The notes under the pieces are model-generated. The model made no database searches, was not told the DNA's origin, and saw nothing but the letters and a program-made list of their open reading frames with translations. A stretch of 59,518 bases of DNA from Acanthamoeba castellanii str. Neff (Eukaryota > Discosea > Longamoebia > Acanthamoebidae). The DNA lies in NCBI RefSeq assembly GCF_000313135.1, contig NW_004457586.1, positions 967,022-1,026,539 on the forward strand, in the 5' to 3' direction. Of this stretch, positions 1 to 10,683 are shown piece by piece (within the stretch, counting starts at the first letter, position 1; every line of letters starts with the position of its first letter). Position numbers and translations under genes: made by a program.

Positions 1-670
1 CCTTGCAGTGCACGACGACATTACGGCCGGCTTCGAGGTGGGCTTGCATCTTGCTCACCACGGCGTGGGTGTCTTCCAGCGACACCGGCGTCTCTCCATC
101 TGCGTGGGAGGTACGCGTAATATATTTGTTTGTTTGTGAGTGCGTGTGTGCGTGATGCGTGTTGCGTGTGCGGCTGGAGTCCGGCTCACCGACGATGGGG
201 AAGTGGATGACTTCAATGCCGTGTTCCCGGCACGTCGCAAAGAGGTGCTCGATCTGGAGCTGCGTGTACTCAAAGTCTTCCAGCAGGGACACCAGCACCT
301 CTATCCCGTGCGTTTCCCTCAGCACCCTGGTCATCGAAACGGTCACGACATGAACTCTCGATAACGTCAGTCACGACCATCATCACCATCGTCCACAGTA
401 ACATCACCACATCGACTCGTTTACGTACCGTACGTCGGTGGCCACGTCGCGGTGCCAGTTGTTGCCCGTAGGGGTGTTCTCCTGGAACTTGCCCGGCGCA
501 AAGGTCATCCCTGCAAGACCCGTGTGGCCCAGTGGTCAGTCACCTGGCCCGGAGGGAGAGGGGGCGAGGAAGCTTCTCTGGGTACCGAGCTTGCCCTGGG
601 TGGGCAGGTCGGCCACAAAGTCCACCTTGAGCGGGTGGCTGTCCGAGGTCAGTATCTTCTTGGTGGTCAT
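1..670 (-). CDS. CDKN3-like dual-specificity phosphatase, copy A (partial at window edge)
   Basis: Minus-strand gene with exons at 670-586, 510-429, 326-190 and 99-1; it runs off the left edge inside the catalytic loop just after the His-Cys-Lys. The start is the ATG at 670-668 (MTTKKILTSDSH). The first exons give the TFAPGKFQ signature seen in the CDKN3/KAP phosphatase family, then a segment ending in the PIVDGETPVSLE region that leads to the P-loop. Splice phases close exactly as in the neighbouring complete copy B (805-1791), and the two are near identical through exons 2-4, so this is a recent tandem duplicate. Family members dephosphorylate phosphotyrosine or phosphothreonine, and KAP acts on CDK2; the substrate here is unknown. 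Whether this copy is intact cannot be judged because the C-terminal exons lie outside the window. Confidence 0.85.
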
Positions 671-804
671 GTTGCCTTCCAACTTGTTTGCTTTGGTCTT
701 GTTTCTTTTTACTTTTGTTTTTCATTTCATTTTCTTTTTCTACCGTTCTGAATTCGACTTTGTTTATTTTCGTTCCATTGCACGGGGACAATGCGCACCC
801 GAGC

Positions 805-1791
805 TCAGGCATTCTGGCGGTCAGCTGGCACGGCGGGGAGGAAGGAGTGGAGCAGGTAGTGCTGCTGATTGGTCTGATAGCACGTCCCGTTTCGCGCCAG
901 CTGCACGCGCTCCAGGGCCTCCTCTCCCGACACCCCGAGCGCCTTCAGGCAACAGCCGGTTATGAGCCCTGTCCCCCGCCCCAGCCATGGTGCGTGAATA
1001 ACATCATCACACCATTCATTTCTCAGTTCACAGACCACATTGACGGTAGGCATGCGTGTGCGTGTGCTGCGTGTGTGTGGCGTAAGATTGTACCGGTGCG
1101 GCCCAAGCCAGCCTTGCAGTGCACGACGACGTTACGGCCGGCTTCGAGGTGGGCCTGCATCTTGCTCACCACGGCGTGGGTGTCTTCCAGCGACACCGGC
1201 GTCTCTCCATCTGCGCAGAGGTACGCGTAATATGTATGTACACATCGTTTGTGAGCGCGTGTGCGGTGGTGCGTGTGCGATTGTGTGTGTGTGTGTGTGT
1301 GCGGCTGAAGTAGGCTCACCGACGATGGGGTAGTGGATGACTTCGATGCCGTGTTCCCGGCACGTCGCGAAGAGGTGCTCGATCTGCATGTGCGAGTACT
1401 CAAAGTCTTCCAGCAGGGACACCAGCACGTCGGTCCCGTGCGTCTCCCGCAGCACCCTGGTCAGCATGGCGGCATGTCCGCTCTCAATCGTCAGCCCGAC
1501 CCTCGTTGCCATCAACGTCGGCATTTGGCAACGTTGACGTACCGTACGTCGGTGGCCACGTCGCGATGCCAGACGTTGCCCGTAGGGGTGTTCTCCTGGA
1601 ACTTGCCCGGCGCGAAGGTCATCCCTGCAGGACCCGTGTGGACTACGTGGTCAGCCGCTGGTGGGGGGGGGTAGGGAAAAGAGAGAAGCTGCACCGAGCT
1701 TGCCCTGGGTGGGCAGGTCGGCTACATAGTCCACCTTGAGCGGGTGGCTGTCCGAGGTCAGTATCTTCTTAGTGGCGCTGGTGGTGCTCAT
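805..1791 (-). CDS. CDKN3-like dual-specificity phosphatase, copy B
   Basis: Five exons (1791-1695, 1624-1543, 1456-1320, 1210-1094, 968-805) join in frame into about 198 residues. The catalytic loop is HCKAGLGRTG, fitting the HCxxGxxRTG P-loop of protein tyrosine/dual-specificity phosphatases, with Cys as nucleophile and Arg binding phosphate. Upstream MTFAPGKF and the PIVDGETP segment point to the CDKN3 family rather than to Cdc14. The C-terminal exon (LITGCCLKALGVSGEEAL...) is the usual helical end of the fold. The length is close to that of human CDKN3. No signal peptide or membrane segment is visible, so a soluble enzyme is expected. It lies head to tail with copy A (1-670), and both carry intron 2 at the same place with a GTACGT donor. 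The exact substrate is inference. Confidence 0.88.
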
Positions 1792-1947
1792 GTTGGGCCT
1801 TGGCTTTCAGTCGTCAACAACTTGCTCTCGGCTTCCGCCGTTTTGTTGTGTAAGTCTTCAGCGAACCCCACGCGCAAGCCTACTATTGGTTGTTGAAAAA
1901 GAGGGTATTTACAGTGGGTTGGTGGTCCTTACTCTCTTTTGGGACTG

Positions 1948-2450
1948 TACAGTCGCAAGATGTCGCCAACGGAGTAGTTGTGCCAGCGGGAACCAGGTCC
2001 CTTAGTGGCGCTGCTCGCTGCTCTGGCCTGGTGGTGGCTGTTCGGCATCGCAGTGGGCGCCTACTGTCCGTCGTTGTCGGAGACACAGCTGTAGTGCCAC
2101 GTGTACGATCGCTGGTGGTGGGTCGAGTACTGACCACCAGTTGGAGGGGTGCAGCACACGACCCTGGACGCTGCAGCGTCGGTGCTACCCAGGCAGGGAT
2201 TGAACCCGCAGAGCTGGGCCACGCGGCTGTTGTGGTGAAGCAAGCACGCCTCGCTGAGCTGTTGCAGCGCCAGCTCGGCAGTGCGGATATGCGACAGAGA
2301 GTCACCCTCGCTGGCGCCGGCGTAGGCGAGTAGCATCACTCCTGCTCTGGTGTCCATGATCTGCAAGTTCTTGTAGTTGTGTTTGTTTGTTCTTTCGACT
2401 GGCCATGTTGAACTTTTATTTGTCACTGAGCCAAGGCTGACAAGTGCCAA
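1948..2450 (-). CDS. Possible uncharacterised minus-strand gene (weak)
   Basis: A minus-strand open frame from about 2450 to 2061 contains a TTGCAG acceptor-like site followed by IMDTRAGVMLLAYAG and an amphipathic stretch (LSHIRTAELALQQLSEA). The same frame continues past one TAG at 2061 to a second segment ending SVGDILRLYSPKRE-stop at about 1948; a short GTAC...CAG intron could remove the TAG. I do not recognise the family. The MDTRAG..LAYAG start faintly resembles Ntn-hydrolase N termini, but this is not strong enough to name. The opposite strand also has an open frame (1890-2333) of poorer composition. Treat this as a provisional exon set. Confidence 0.3.
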
Positions 2451-2545
2451 AAAGGCACTCCTCCCTTCTACTTTGAACTTGAAGGGCTTGACATGACATC
2501 AACTGGTTACTGGGGGCGTGGGTTGGTTGACGTTCATGCCCAGAA

Positions 2546-4205
2546 ATGGTACAAAATGTGGAGCGATATGGTATGAAGCCGGTTTCCTATCTTGGTACTT
2601 CTTCAAACTTGAGCAAACGTCTTTTCCTTCAGCAGAGACAACCGGCAGGGGGTGATAAGCATACTGTTCTACAAGGTCGAGCACGACTCAACACAGCTAC
2701 GACAGGCACGTCTTCATCCGTTCCGATTCCCTCTTTCAACTGCTGCAGAATGATGCTGGAAGACTTCGACGACTGGATCCCAGGGCCTCCTGGCGACAAA
2801 GTCAAGGAGAAGACCACAGCAACAACGACGGAGAAGAAGAAGAAGAAGAAAAAGAAGAAGTTGAAGAAGCCGGGGGAGGAGAAGACACGACGCAGCGGGA
2901 AAGGCTCTACGCCAACAACAGCCGACAACCAGGAGGCCAGCCCCCTCTCAACATCACCACCAGCTTGTTATCCGGAACCTTCCACTTCTTCTACGTCTTC
3001 GTCGATGTCGACACCAACATCGCCCCTAGTCTCCAGGAGGAGGAAAGATGCGCTACGGTGGTCCTCCAACGAAGTGCCCACCAGAACAGGGGGGAGCGAC
3101 ATCGTCAGGTCGAAGGTGGACCTCCTGGGCGATCTGGACTCGAGCGGAGAAGTTGAATACTACGATGTTTATGATGAAGGCGAGGGAGAGGGCGAAGAAG
3201 AAGAAGAAGAATGCAATGGGGCTTCGAGGAAGTCGGGCAAGGCCATATCGGCCCCAGATCTGAGCAGAGCGCGCAAGGTCGAGATGGTGGTGAGCAAGCT
3301 CTACGAGCTGGGCAACGCCGCCCCACAAAACAAGAAGAAGAGGTTCCTGCAACGATTCGGAATCCTGGGGGATGTGGAGGTACGATGACGCTGACGATAT
3401 GCTTCTTTATTCATTCCTATATCAAATTCACCTTCTTGCTGACCGGTGTAATCAGCAGCAGCAACAAGAGGAGCTCAAGTACAAGCAACTCAACGACGAG
3501 ATCCAGTCGCTGTCGCACGAGCTGGCGCTGTCCCCTCGGGGCAGCCACGCCTCGCCGGTGCTCTCGCTCAAGGCCATGAAGCTGCTGGGGATGGTCAACC
3601 TCGACGTCACCTCGGCCGGGCGCTGGAATCAGGACGTCGACTACGACCTCGAGGCATCCGACGCTGGCGGGTCCTCACCGCCGACTCAGTCATCGCCCAG
3701 CTCATCAAGCTCCACAGCGACGAGGAGCAAGCCGGCGCCGAACAACAACACGGCCGTGCCCCTCAAGGCGATGAAGATGCTGGGCGTGATGGAGGGCGCC
3801 GGCTCGAGCACCAACGGGAAGAAGAGTCGGTCGGTCATCCACCGCGGTGGCGATCGAGGACCCTCAGCAGCTGCCGCGGCCTCCACGCCACTTAGCAACA
3901 GCGGCAACAACGGCCAGCTGGCGGCCGACGACGAAAGCACCAGCCCCGAGCCCGTGCTGTCGCCGCTGGCCATGCTGCTGGACTGGAAGGGCCGGCGGGG
4001 CCGGTCGAACAGCAAGGAGGTGTCGCTGCTGGACAGCCTGACGTCGTCATCGTCTTCGGAGTCGGAGGCGAGTCCACACACCGTGCGGGTGAGGCGCGCC
4101 CGCACCCTGAGCAAGGAGGAGCTGACGGACTCGAGCATCGTGCAGGACCGGGACATGCTCGACCGACGAGAGAGACGAGCCAGAACGCTCAGCAAAGGCA
4201 TCTGA
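2546..4205 (+). CDS. Disordered Ser-rich protein with repeated LKAMK motifs
   Basis: Two exons: one ending at 3378 (…LGDVE, donor GTACGATG) and one from 3461 to 4205 starting QQQQEELKYKQL. The start is either 2546 or the Met-Met at 2750, which follows an acceptor-like CTGCAG; both are in frame. Exon 1 has a poly-Lys run, Ser/Pro-rich stretches and an acidic patch. Exon 2 starts with a short coiled-coil-like segment, then has LSLKAMKLLGMVN and VPLKAMKMLGVME, with a related VLSPLAMLLDWKG later. Near the C terminus two copies of RRARTLSK fit the RxRxxS/T consensus of basophilic kinases and 14-3-3 ligands. No catalytic domain is recognisable. It is probably a scaffold or kinase-regulated adaptor, which is inference. 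Confidence 0.6.
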
Positions 4206-4718
4206 CACATGTCGTTGTAGTTGAAGAAACGAATGAAACACTTTGACCTGTAGTCTACCATGTCCAGCGCGCAGGGTTCTCCTGCGGGCCACCTGCCAGC
4301 ACACAGCTATTAGCGTGCGCACTGAAATAGTACAGTGTCTACGTAAAACAAATGTTACGGCCGAAATTTCAGGTCAAACTGCCCGAGCGGGTCAGCTTGT
4401 GGGCGTCGAATGGCCTGACATTTCCCTGGGACTTGCTCGTTCACGGTGCAGCTCCTCAACACCTCCGTCGTTCTACCTCTATCCCCTCGACGTCTGCGCT
4501 CGAGCAGAGGAAAGCTTCTTATCTCTCGGCACGGAAGGTGGTTCGCCCGCCTCCTTTCTTTCATTCCATTCACGCATCAGATCAGGAACGAGGATTGAGC
4601 CAAAGTAGTAAATAGGGGGAAGGCACCCCTTTTGAGAAGGAGAGAGCACCTGTACCATCCTCATCTCCTTGTCCATTTCAGCATGCGTTGATCGCTTTCT
4701 GACGAGTAGCGGCATTTT
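4206..4718 (+). other. Intergenic gap, about 510 bp
   Basis: Lies between the stop of the LKAMK-motif gene and the start of the C2/papain-like gene. Open frames here have no recognisable domain and no splice context. It presumably holds the 3' UTR of one gene and the promoter of the next. No convincing TATA box or RNA gene was seen. Confidence 0.5.
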
Positions 4719-7700
4719 GTGAATGCAGCAAATCGATTCTGCAGAGCCCGGGCAATGACTAGACAAGAAGAAGGGAGGCGACCGAGCCCCGGCGGCAAGG
4801 ATGGACACGAAGGCTCAACGTCTCCACTAAAATCATCCAAGGCCGAGTTGGCTGAAGCCAAGGCCCGTGGCGAGTCTCCGACATCATCTCTCACGAGCAG
4901 CCCCACCAAGATCCATATCGCCCCGAGTCCCGAGAAGAAGAAACTGCCCAAGATGAAGATGATGAAGCAGGAGGTGCAAATGGAGAAGAGACAAGACAAA
5001 GACAAAAACAAAAAGAAACAGCAAAGAAACGAAGAAACGACCGCCAAAGAGGCCGCAGACGATCGGAAAAGTGACGGCGAAGAGGTCGAGGATGAAGAGG
5101 AGAAGAGCAGCACCGAAGAAGAGAGCGAAGAGGAGGTAGACAACAACAGCGACACGACCGGCCCCGTGGGCTCCGCGGGCGGGTTGTTCTTCCTGCGCCG
5201 GAGCCGGCGAAAGACCAAGGCCCGACAGCAACAGCAGGAGAAGGAGAGGGAGAGGGAGGTACGCCGCGGCGAGAAGCGCCAGCAGCTCATCAAGCTCAAG
5301 CGCCTGGTCGAAGGCGACGCCGCGCAGCCTGTCGAGCTCGAACTCCCCGGCAGCGGCGAGCAGCGGGAGCGCAACGTCGAATTCGTCACGAAGAAGGCCG
5401 CCGCGCTCACGAAGTCCAAGGAGGACAACGGCGACGAGGAAGACGACGGCGAGGAGACCGCAACGTCGAAGGAGCGGCGGAAGAACAGCCTGGGCTCGTT
5501 CGGCTACGGGCTGTGGGTGCCGCCGTCGGGTCGCCGCCGGGCCATGACCGACTCGGAGCTGGTCATCACCGAACACCGGCCCGATGGCGGTGTCGCCGAT
5601 CTGCCGGCCATGCGCCGCAAGGGCTCGCTCACCAAGGGACCCCTGGTCACCACCTTCACCCTGCAGCGCAAGGGCAGCGACAACAGCAAGTCGCCACCGT
5701 CGAAGAAGGAAAAAGAGAAAGAGAAAGAGAAAGAAAAGGAGAAGGAGAAAGAGAAAGAGAAGGAAGAGAGGAGAAGGAGCGGAAGAGGAAGCTGAAGAAC
5801 CTGTCGCGATCGGCGCCGGTCGGCCCAGTGCTCTCCTCGGAGGAAGACGACGAAGAGGATGAAGAAGAGGATGACGAGGACTCTGAAGAGGAGGAAGATG
5901 AGGAGTTTGGAGAGGACGATGACGAGGACGACGAGGACGACGAGGACGACGAGCGCGCTTGCCGATACAACCAAGACACGTCTCCCGCCTTCCGCAACGA
6001 GGGCAAGTCAAGGGAGGCACCCGCAGCAAAGACGAAGAGTTCGTTCCGCGCGCCGCCTTCCTCGACCTCGTCTGTACGTCAATCTCGCGTGCACACAGGT
6101 GCATGGCCCGCCGGCAGCCTCGCAGCGCGTTGCTGACACTCTTTCTTTCCTATCTCTCACAATTGCACGCTGCAGTGCTGGAGGCCAAGGACCTGTTGGT
6201 GCTCAACAAGCGGGCCATGCGAAAGCTCTTCAAGCACAAGCTCTTCGCGCCCTTCTTCACCGTGAGCGTGGGCGAGAACACCACCCGCACCAAGCGCACC
6301 ACCATTGCCAGCCCGACCTTCAACCACCACCTCACCTTGTACGCAATTGTGCTGTGCTGTGCTGTGCTGTGCTGTGCTGTGCTGTGCTGTGCTGTGCTGT
6401 GCTGTGCTGTGCTGTGCTGTGCTGTGCTGTGCTGTGCTGTGCTGTGCTGTGCTGTGCTGTGCTGTGCTGTGCTGTGCTGTGCTGTGCGACTGATCTGGTC
6501 GAGCGTCTGCAGCGTGTATCAGGAGGGCGGCGAGGTGGAGCCCACGCTGTCGGTGAAGCTGTTCTACCGCTGCCGCACCAAGGCGCACCGTGCGCGGCGG
6601 CTCCACGTGGGCACGATGGAGGTGCCGCTGGCCCGTCTGGCCGCCGGCAAGACGCACGACCTGTGGCTGCCCATCGTCCCCACCTGCGACTACCAGCTCC
6701 TATGGAACTGGCAGAAGCTGGGCGACGACGCCAGCAACGACGCCCGCGATTCCCGGGTCGCGGCCAAGAGCAAGGACCGAAGCCGTACACGCCTCGGCAG
6801 CATGCACATGACCGTACGGCCCGCCCCGGCCATTGCCATCATTCCGACTAACATTTTGTTTCATTTCAGATACACACATCGCTGGACCAGAGCGCGGGCG
6901 CGCTGAGCGCGTTGGGCCTGCCCTCGCTGGCGGTGCCGCTGCGGTTGCAGGTGGGCGACGTCATCCTCTTCCACTGCTCCCAGCTCGCCTCGCACGGCGC
7001 CAAGCTCGCCACCCGCAGCCGAGTACGTGGCCACCAACCAACCTCCAATCAATCACTCCTCAAAGACCAACCAAAAATCAATCCGTTGACTGTGTTCGTG
7101 CACAGTGGGACCACGTGGCGATGGTGGCCAAGCATCGGAAGCGCGAGGGCCTCTATCTGTTCGAGGCCACGCGAGACGGCGTGCACCTGTTCCACCTCGA
7201 CCGACGCCTGGCGTTCTACCTGGAGTCGCGCACGGAGCTCGGCGTGCGGCGCCTGCGCACCGAGCGCACGGAAGAGATGGAGGCGGCGCTGCACGAATTT
7301 GTGGCCGAAGTCGATGGGCGACCCTACAAGACAAACCCGCTCGAGCTGCTCCGCGCCTTGCGCGACTCCAACGAGTGCGACAACCTGGACACCATCTTCT
7401 GCTCGCAACTGGTACTTGTCGCACGACACGCACACGCACACGAACGCAACACACGACACACGACACACGGCACGACCACGTGAGTAATTGGGCTGATGAG
7501 GTGGCGCTGGCAATGCAGGTGGCGGCGGCCTACCAGCGGATGGGCATCCTGTCGCAGGAGCTGTGTTCGAACAACTACCTCCCGGCCGACTTTGCGACGG
7601 CCAAGATCAGCGACCACCTCATCGGGGCCGAGCTCGACGAGGTCGTGCTCGTGCCGCCCGTGCGTCAGAAGGGGAGCCTCGGCGACGAACAGCCGTTCGG

Positions 7701-7758
7701 GAGCGGCGTGGGCGGCAGCGCGCCGGGGAGCTTCCAGATTGGCAGCTTCCCCTTCTGA
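4719..7758 (+). CDS. Charged disordered protein with C2 domain and permuted papain-like (NlpC/P60-YiiX-type) domain
   Basis: The N-terminal third is lysine/glutamate-rich and then strongly acidic, with several RRxS-type sites (RRKNSL, RRKGSLT). The C2 domain begins near 6050 (AAFLDLV joined to LLEAKDLLVLNKR) and spans the intron at 6339-6512. Later exons are 6513-6813, 6870-7022, 7106-7411 and 7519-7758; from 6176 on, phases close exactly. The last three encode LQVGDVILFHCSQL, then WDHVAMV, then FCSQLVAAAYQRMG. This His-before-Cys order is that of circularly permuted papain-like folds (YiiX/LRAT group). A calcium- or lipid-targeted amidase, peptidase or acyltransferase is a reasonable inference. 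The frame changes twice, once inside the GA-rich tract near 5700-5800 where no GT donor is obvious, and again near 5960-6010, so the upstream exon structure is unsure. The start could also be 4755. Confidence 0.72.
6349..6487 (+). repeat. (CTGTG)n pentanucleotide array in a C2-domain intron
   Basis: About 27 uninterrupted copies of the pentamer CTGTG fill most of the intron between GTACGCAA (from 6339) and the acceptor before 6513. The flanking exons join in frame across it to complete the C2 domain, so the array is intronic and not coding. Confidence 0.95.
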
Positions 7759-8061
7759 GCCTCATGCACATACATCCCCACACATCTATATAAATATAAC
7801 ATATGCACATACTCGACCCCTAAGCCACATTGCTCGCCATTGATTCGAGAAGGTGCTCCAAAAAGTTTTGGCGCCAATACAGATAAAGGGCGACAGATTC
7901 AATGTGGCTGAGATCATGGCGGACGAGCTAATAATGCACACCCCAAGCCCACCAGACGCTGGTATGTTGCTTATGGCATCCATCCGCGGTAGGCGACTGG
8001 CCGCCACCAAGCTGCTTGGGCCAGACATTACGAAACTTCAAATTGAGCATGTGTTATGTGC
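7759..8061. other. Convergent 3' gap
   Basis: About 300 bp between the stop of the C2/papain-like gene (plus strand) and the stop of Sin1 (minus strand). It should hold both 3' UTRs. It is AT-richer, with a TATATAAATATAA-like stretch near 7788. No gene is supported. Confidence 0.5.
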
Positions 8062-10505
8062 TCACATGCTGTTTTTACAACACTTGATCTTCTCCACAAT
8101 CTCACCTGCACCATCATGAAGCATCATAGGGAAGTGGTTCAGTGCCAACAACAGCAACAAGAGAAGCACAGAAGAAGAAGAAGAGCGTACAGGCTTCTTG
8201 AGGGTTGAGAGCTTCGAAGGTGTGGGTGACGTTCTCCTTGCCCTCCTCCTCGAATGTGAGCGTGAACTGGGAGGACTTGGTTTCGGACACCTTGGCCTCC
8301 ACCACGTTCTTGATCAACTTCCACGTAGGTTGCTACATGCCAATAGCAAACATAGAAGATGATGAGCCATGAAGAACAGAAATGGTCCAACCAACCAACA
8401 AAAAAAGCGGGCGTACGCTTCCGCTGGGTTCGCCGCTCTTCCTCTTGGATGCGTTGGTGATCCTATCGCGATCGATGCCCAGCACCCGCTCCTGTTTGAT
8501 GTTGAACTTGGTCATCTTCGTCACCTCGTATCTCTGCACCATCCCCACAACACAGTTTACGTTTTTAGTGGCGCTACACGCCAACACTGGCTTTCGTGTT
8601 GTTCGGGAGGGCTGAGGCCCAAGCACCTTGAGCCGGAAGGCCTTCTCCTTGTTCCAGAAGGTGAAGGAGGGCTTGCCGAAGGGCGTGTCCCGCGACTCGT
8701 CTTCCTCCTCGTCGTCATCGCTGGGCTCCTTCGAGTCGAGCATGTTGACTTGCGACCGGAACAGGGTCGGTATCTGGCCATTCAATTCCGCCGCGTTCAG
8801 CCGATCGCACACACCGCACACACCGCACACACGCGACCGCACACCCACACTTACCTTCTTGCCGCTGGACAGGGGGCCGGGCCGGGCTTTGGCGGAGCTG
8901 CGGACGAGGCTGCTCGACGAGCGCGAGCCGCGGTACTTGGAGGCCCGCTCCTTCTTGACCAGGGTGAGCATGTCGCCCGGCACGTCGGCCGCCGGCATGT
9001 CAAGCGGCAGCGGCTCGTCCGAGTTGATGAGGTGGAGCGCGTGCTGGGTGTAGTCCATCGATGACTTGGTGCACACGCGCCACAGTATGTCCTTCAACTT
9101 CAGGTCCTTGCCCTTCTCAAAGGTCTGTGCGTGTGCGTGTGCGTGTGCGTGTGCGTGAGCAGTCGCAGGCGTGAGGTGGTGCGTGTGTGTTGCCTACGTC
9201 AGCAACTGGAACAGGAGGAATGCGTGGGCTGTTCCAGGCACCTGGAACTGGTCGGCGCCCATGGCGACGCGGAGGAGGCGCGGCGAGCTGATGCTGGTCA
9301 CGGCGCTGGTGCTGGTGCTGGCCACGGACTTGACGAAGAGCGGCGAGTCCACCATGCAAAACCGCAGCTGCGGGAAGCGTTTCACCTCAACATCGGCATT
9401 GAGCTCTGCATTGCAACGAGGTTGCAGGTGAGCGTCATTTCCCAACATATATAACATATAGTCTACATATAAGAAAATATACATTGCAACAGCAGGGGTG
9501 GCCGTACGCGGGGTGTCGTAGTCCGGCGTGCCGTCGTCTTCGGCGATGCGCAGGCTGTAGGCCTGCGGGTCCATGTTGAAGGGCATACCCACCTCGCTCG
9601 CCTTCCGCCGCACCTCCTTCAGCACCCGCTCCACCGTGGCCCCTGCCCACTCGTCGTGTAAGAACGAAGAAGCAGAAGAACGAATGAGAATGGTGGCGAG
9701 AACCTTCTGGCACGCGAACCCGCAGCGGCGGGACCTTGGCCCCGGTAGTGGTGGTGCAGCAGACGTAGATCCCGACGGCCAGCGCCGTCTCCCACTGGCT
9801 AATGGCGGCGGACAAGAACGACTTGCCAGCCGCCGCAGCGCTTGGCTGCGGGCCGGCGCTCTTGGGCAGCTGCCCGGACGCGCCGGCCGCTGGGGGTGAG
9901 GGGGTCAGGCTGGGGCTGGGGCTGGGGCTGGGGCTGGGCCGCCCGGCCGCCATCACCACCTCCTCCTTGGCAAACTGGAGGCCCTCCTTCTTCTGGGCCG
10001 CGGCTGGCGCGTGGCCTCGGCCCTCATCGCCCGCACCGCCCCCTCCGGCCCCGAGTCGCAGGCCGCTCTGGCCCGGCGGCTGCCGCTTGTCGCCCACGGG
10101 CGCGGCCTTGTCGCCCGGCGCGCCGGTGTCCTGGCCCACAAAGTCTGGCGACTCGGCCACCATCACCTCCCCGACCACGCTGTAGACGCCGTCGTTCTTG
10201 CTGGTGACGATGTTGTTGGTGGGCCGATTCAAGTTGTTATTAGCGGCGGCGGCTGAAGACGATGTAGAAGACGAAGATGAAGAAGAGGGGCCGCGCTTGA
10301 TGTGTTTCTGGTGCTCGGCGTCGTCGTTGCGCCAGGCGCGCTCGTCCCTGAGGTAGTCGAACATGTTGGGGTGGACCAGATCGTTCTTGTTCTTCATGAA
10401 CTCCTCGCGGTAGAGCTGTTCCTTCATGGGGTCGTCCTTGTAGTGGACCTTGCGCCAGTCCTTCAGCACTCGCATCACCGTCGGGAGCTCACCAACCGAC
10501 AACAT
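8062..10505 (-). CDS. TORC2 subunit Sin1/Avo1 (CRIM, Ras-binding and PH domains)
   Basis: Eight exons (10505-9704, 9642-9508, 9405-9242, 9124-8855, 8773-8627, 8533-8417, 8332-8191, 8105-8062) sum exactly to a 606-residue frame. After a low-complexity linker comes the CRIM-type core with the diagnostic LRIAEDDGTPDYDTP, then VKRFPQLRFCMVD. A ubiquitin-like Ras-binding region follows (TFEKGKDLKLKDILWRVCTK). The C-terminal PH domain runs from RYEVTKMTKFNIKQERVLGID through LIKNVVEAKVSET to a last helix NPQEACEIVEKIKCC, as in Sin1 of fungi, Dictyostelium and animals. In the family Sin1 is an essential TORC2 subunit that binds substrate kinases of the Akt/SGK group and Ras at the membrane. The start is uncertain: the ATG at 10505 follows an acceptor-like TTGCAG, so a further upstream exon is possible. 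Confidence 0.88.
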
Positions 10506-10683
10506 CTGCAATTTCTCTTCTCCTTCTTTCTCGCTAATCTTTTGTGGGGGTGTTTCGTGAGACAAAATACTAAAAAATAACATAGAGTTACCTGGTAACC
10601 ACGACATTCCAAACCAGGTCCATCCACATTCTCCGCATTCCCCGTGGGTCGTGGGTCGTGTTGTGTGTCAATGAAGGGCCTGT

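Noticed and set aside
2185..2290. tRNA-like string on the minus strand (AGCTCAGCGAGG … GCGGGTTCAATCCCTGC)
   Set aside because: A- and B-box-like words occur, but the D stem and acceptor stem do not pair, and the region also reads as protein-coding.
1890..2333. Plus-strand 147-codon frame
   Set aside because: Composition and lack of motifs or splice context are poorer than the minus-strand reading; neither is firm.
4884..6104. Long minus-strand open frame opposite the charged gene
   Set aside because: Shadow of the lysine/acid-rich coding sequence; Leu-rich composition is explained by complementing Lys/Glu codons.
6349..6487. Regular array that could be taken for CRISPR or for a poly-AVLCC coding repeat
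   Set aside because: It is a simple pentanucleotide microsatellite without spacers, inside an intron of a eukaryotic gene.
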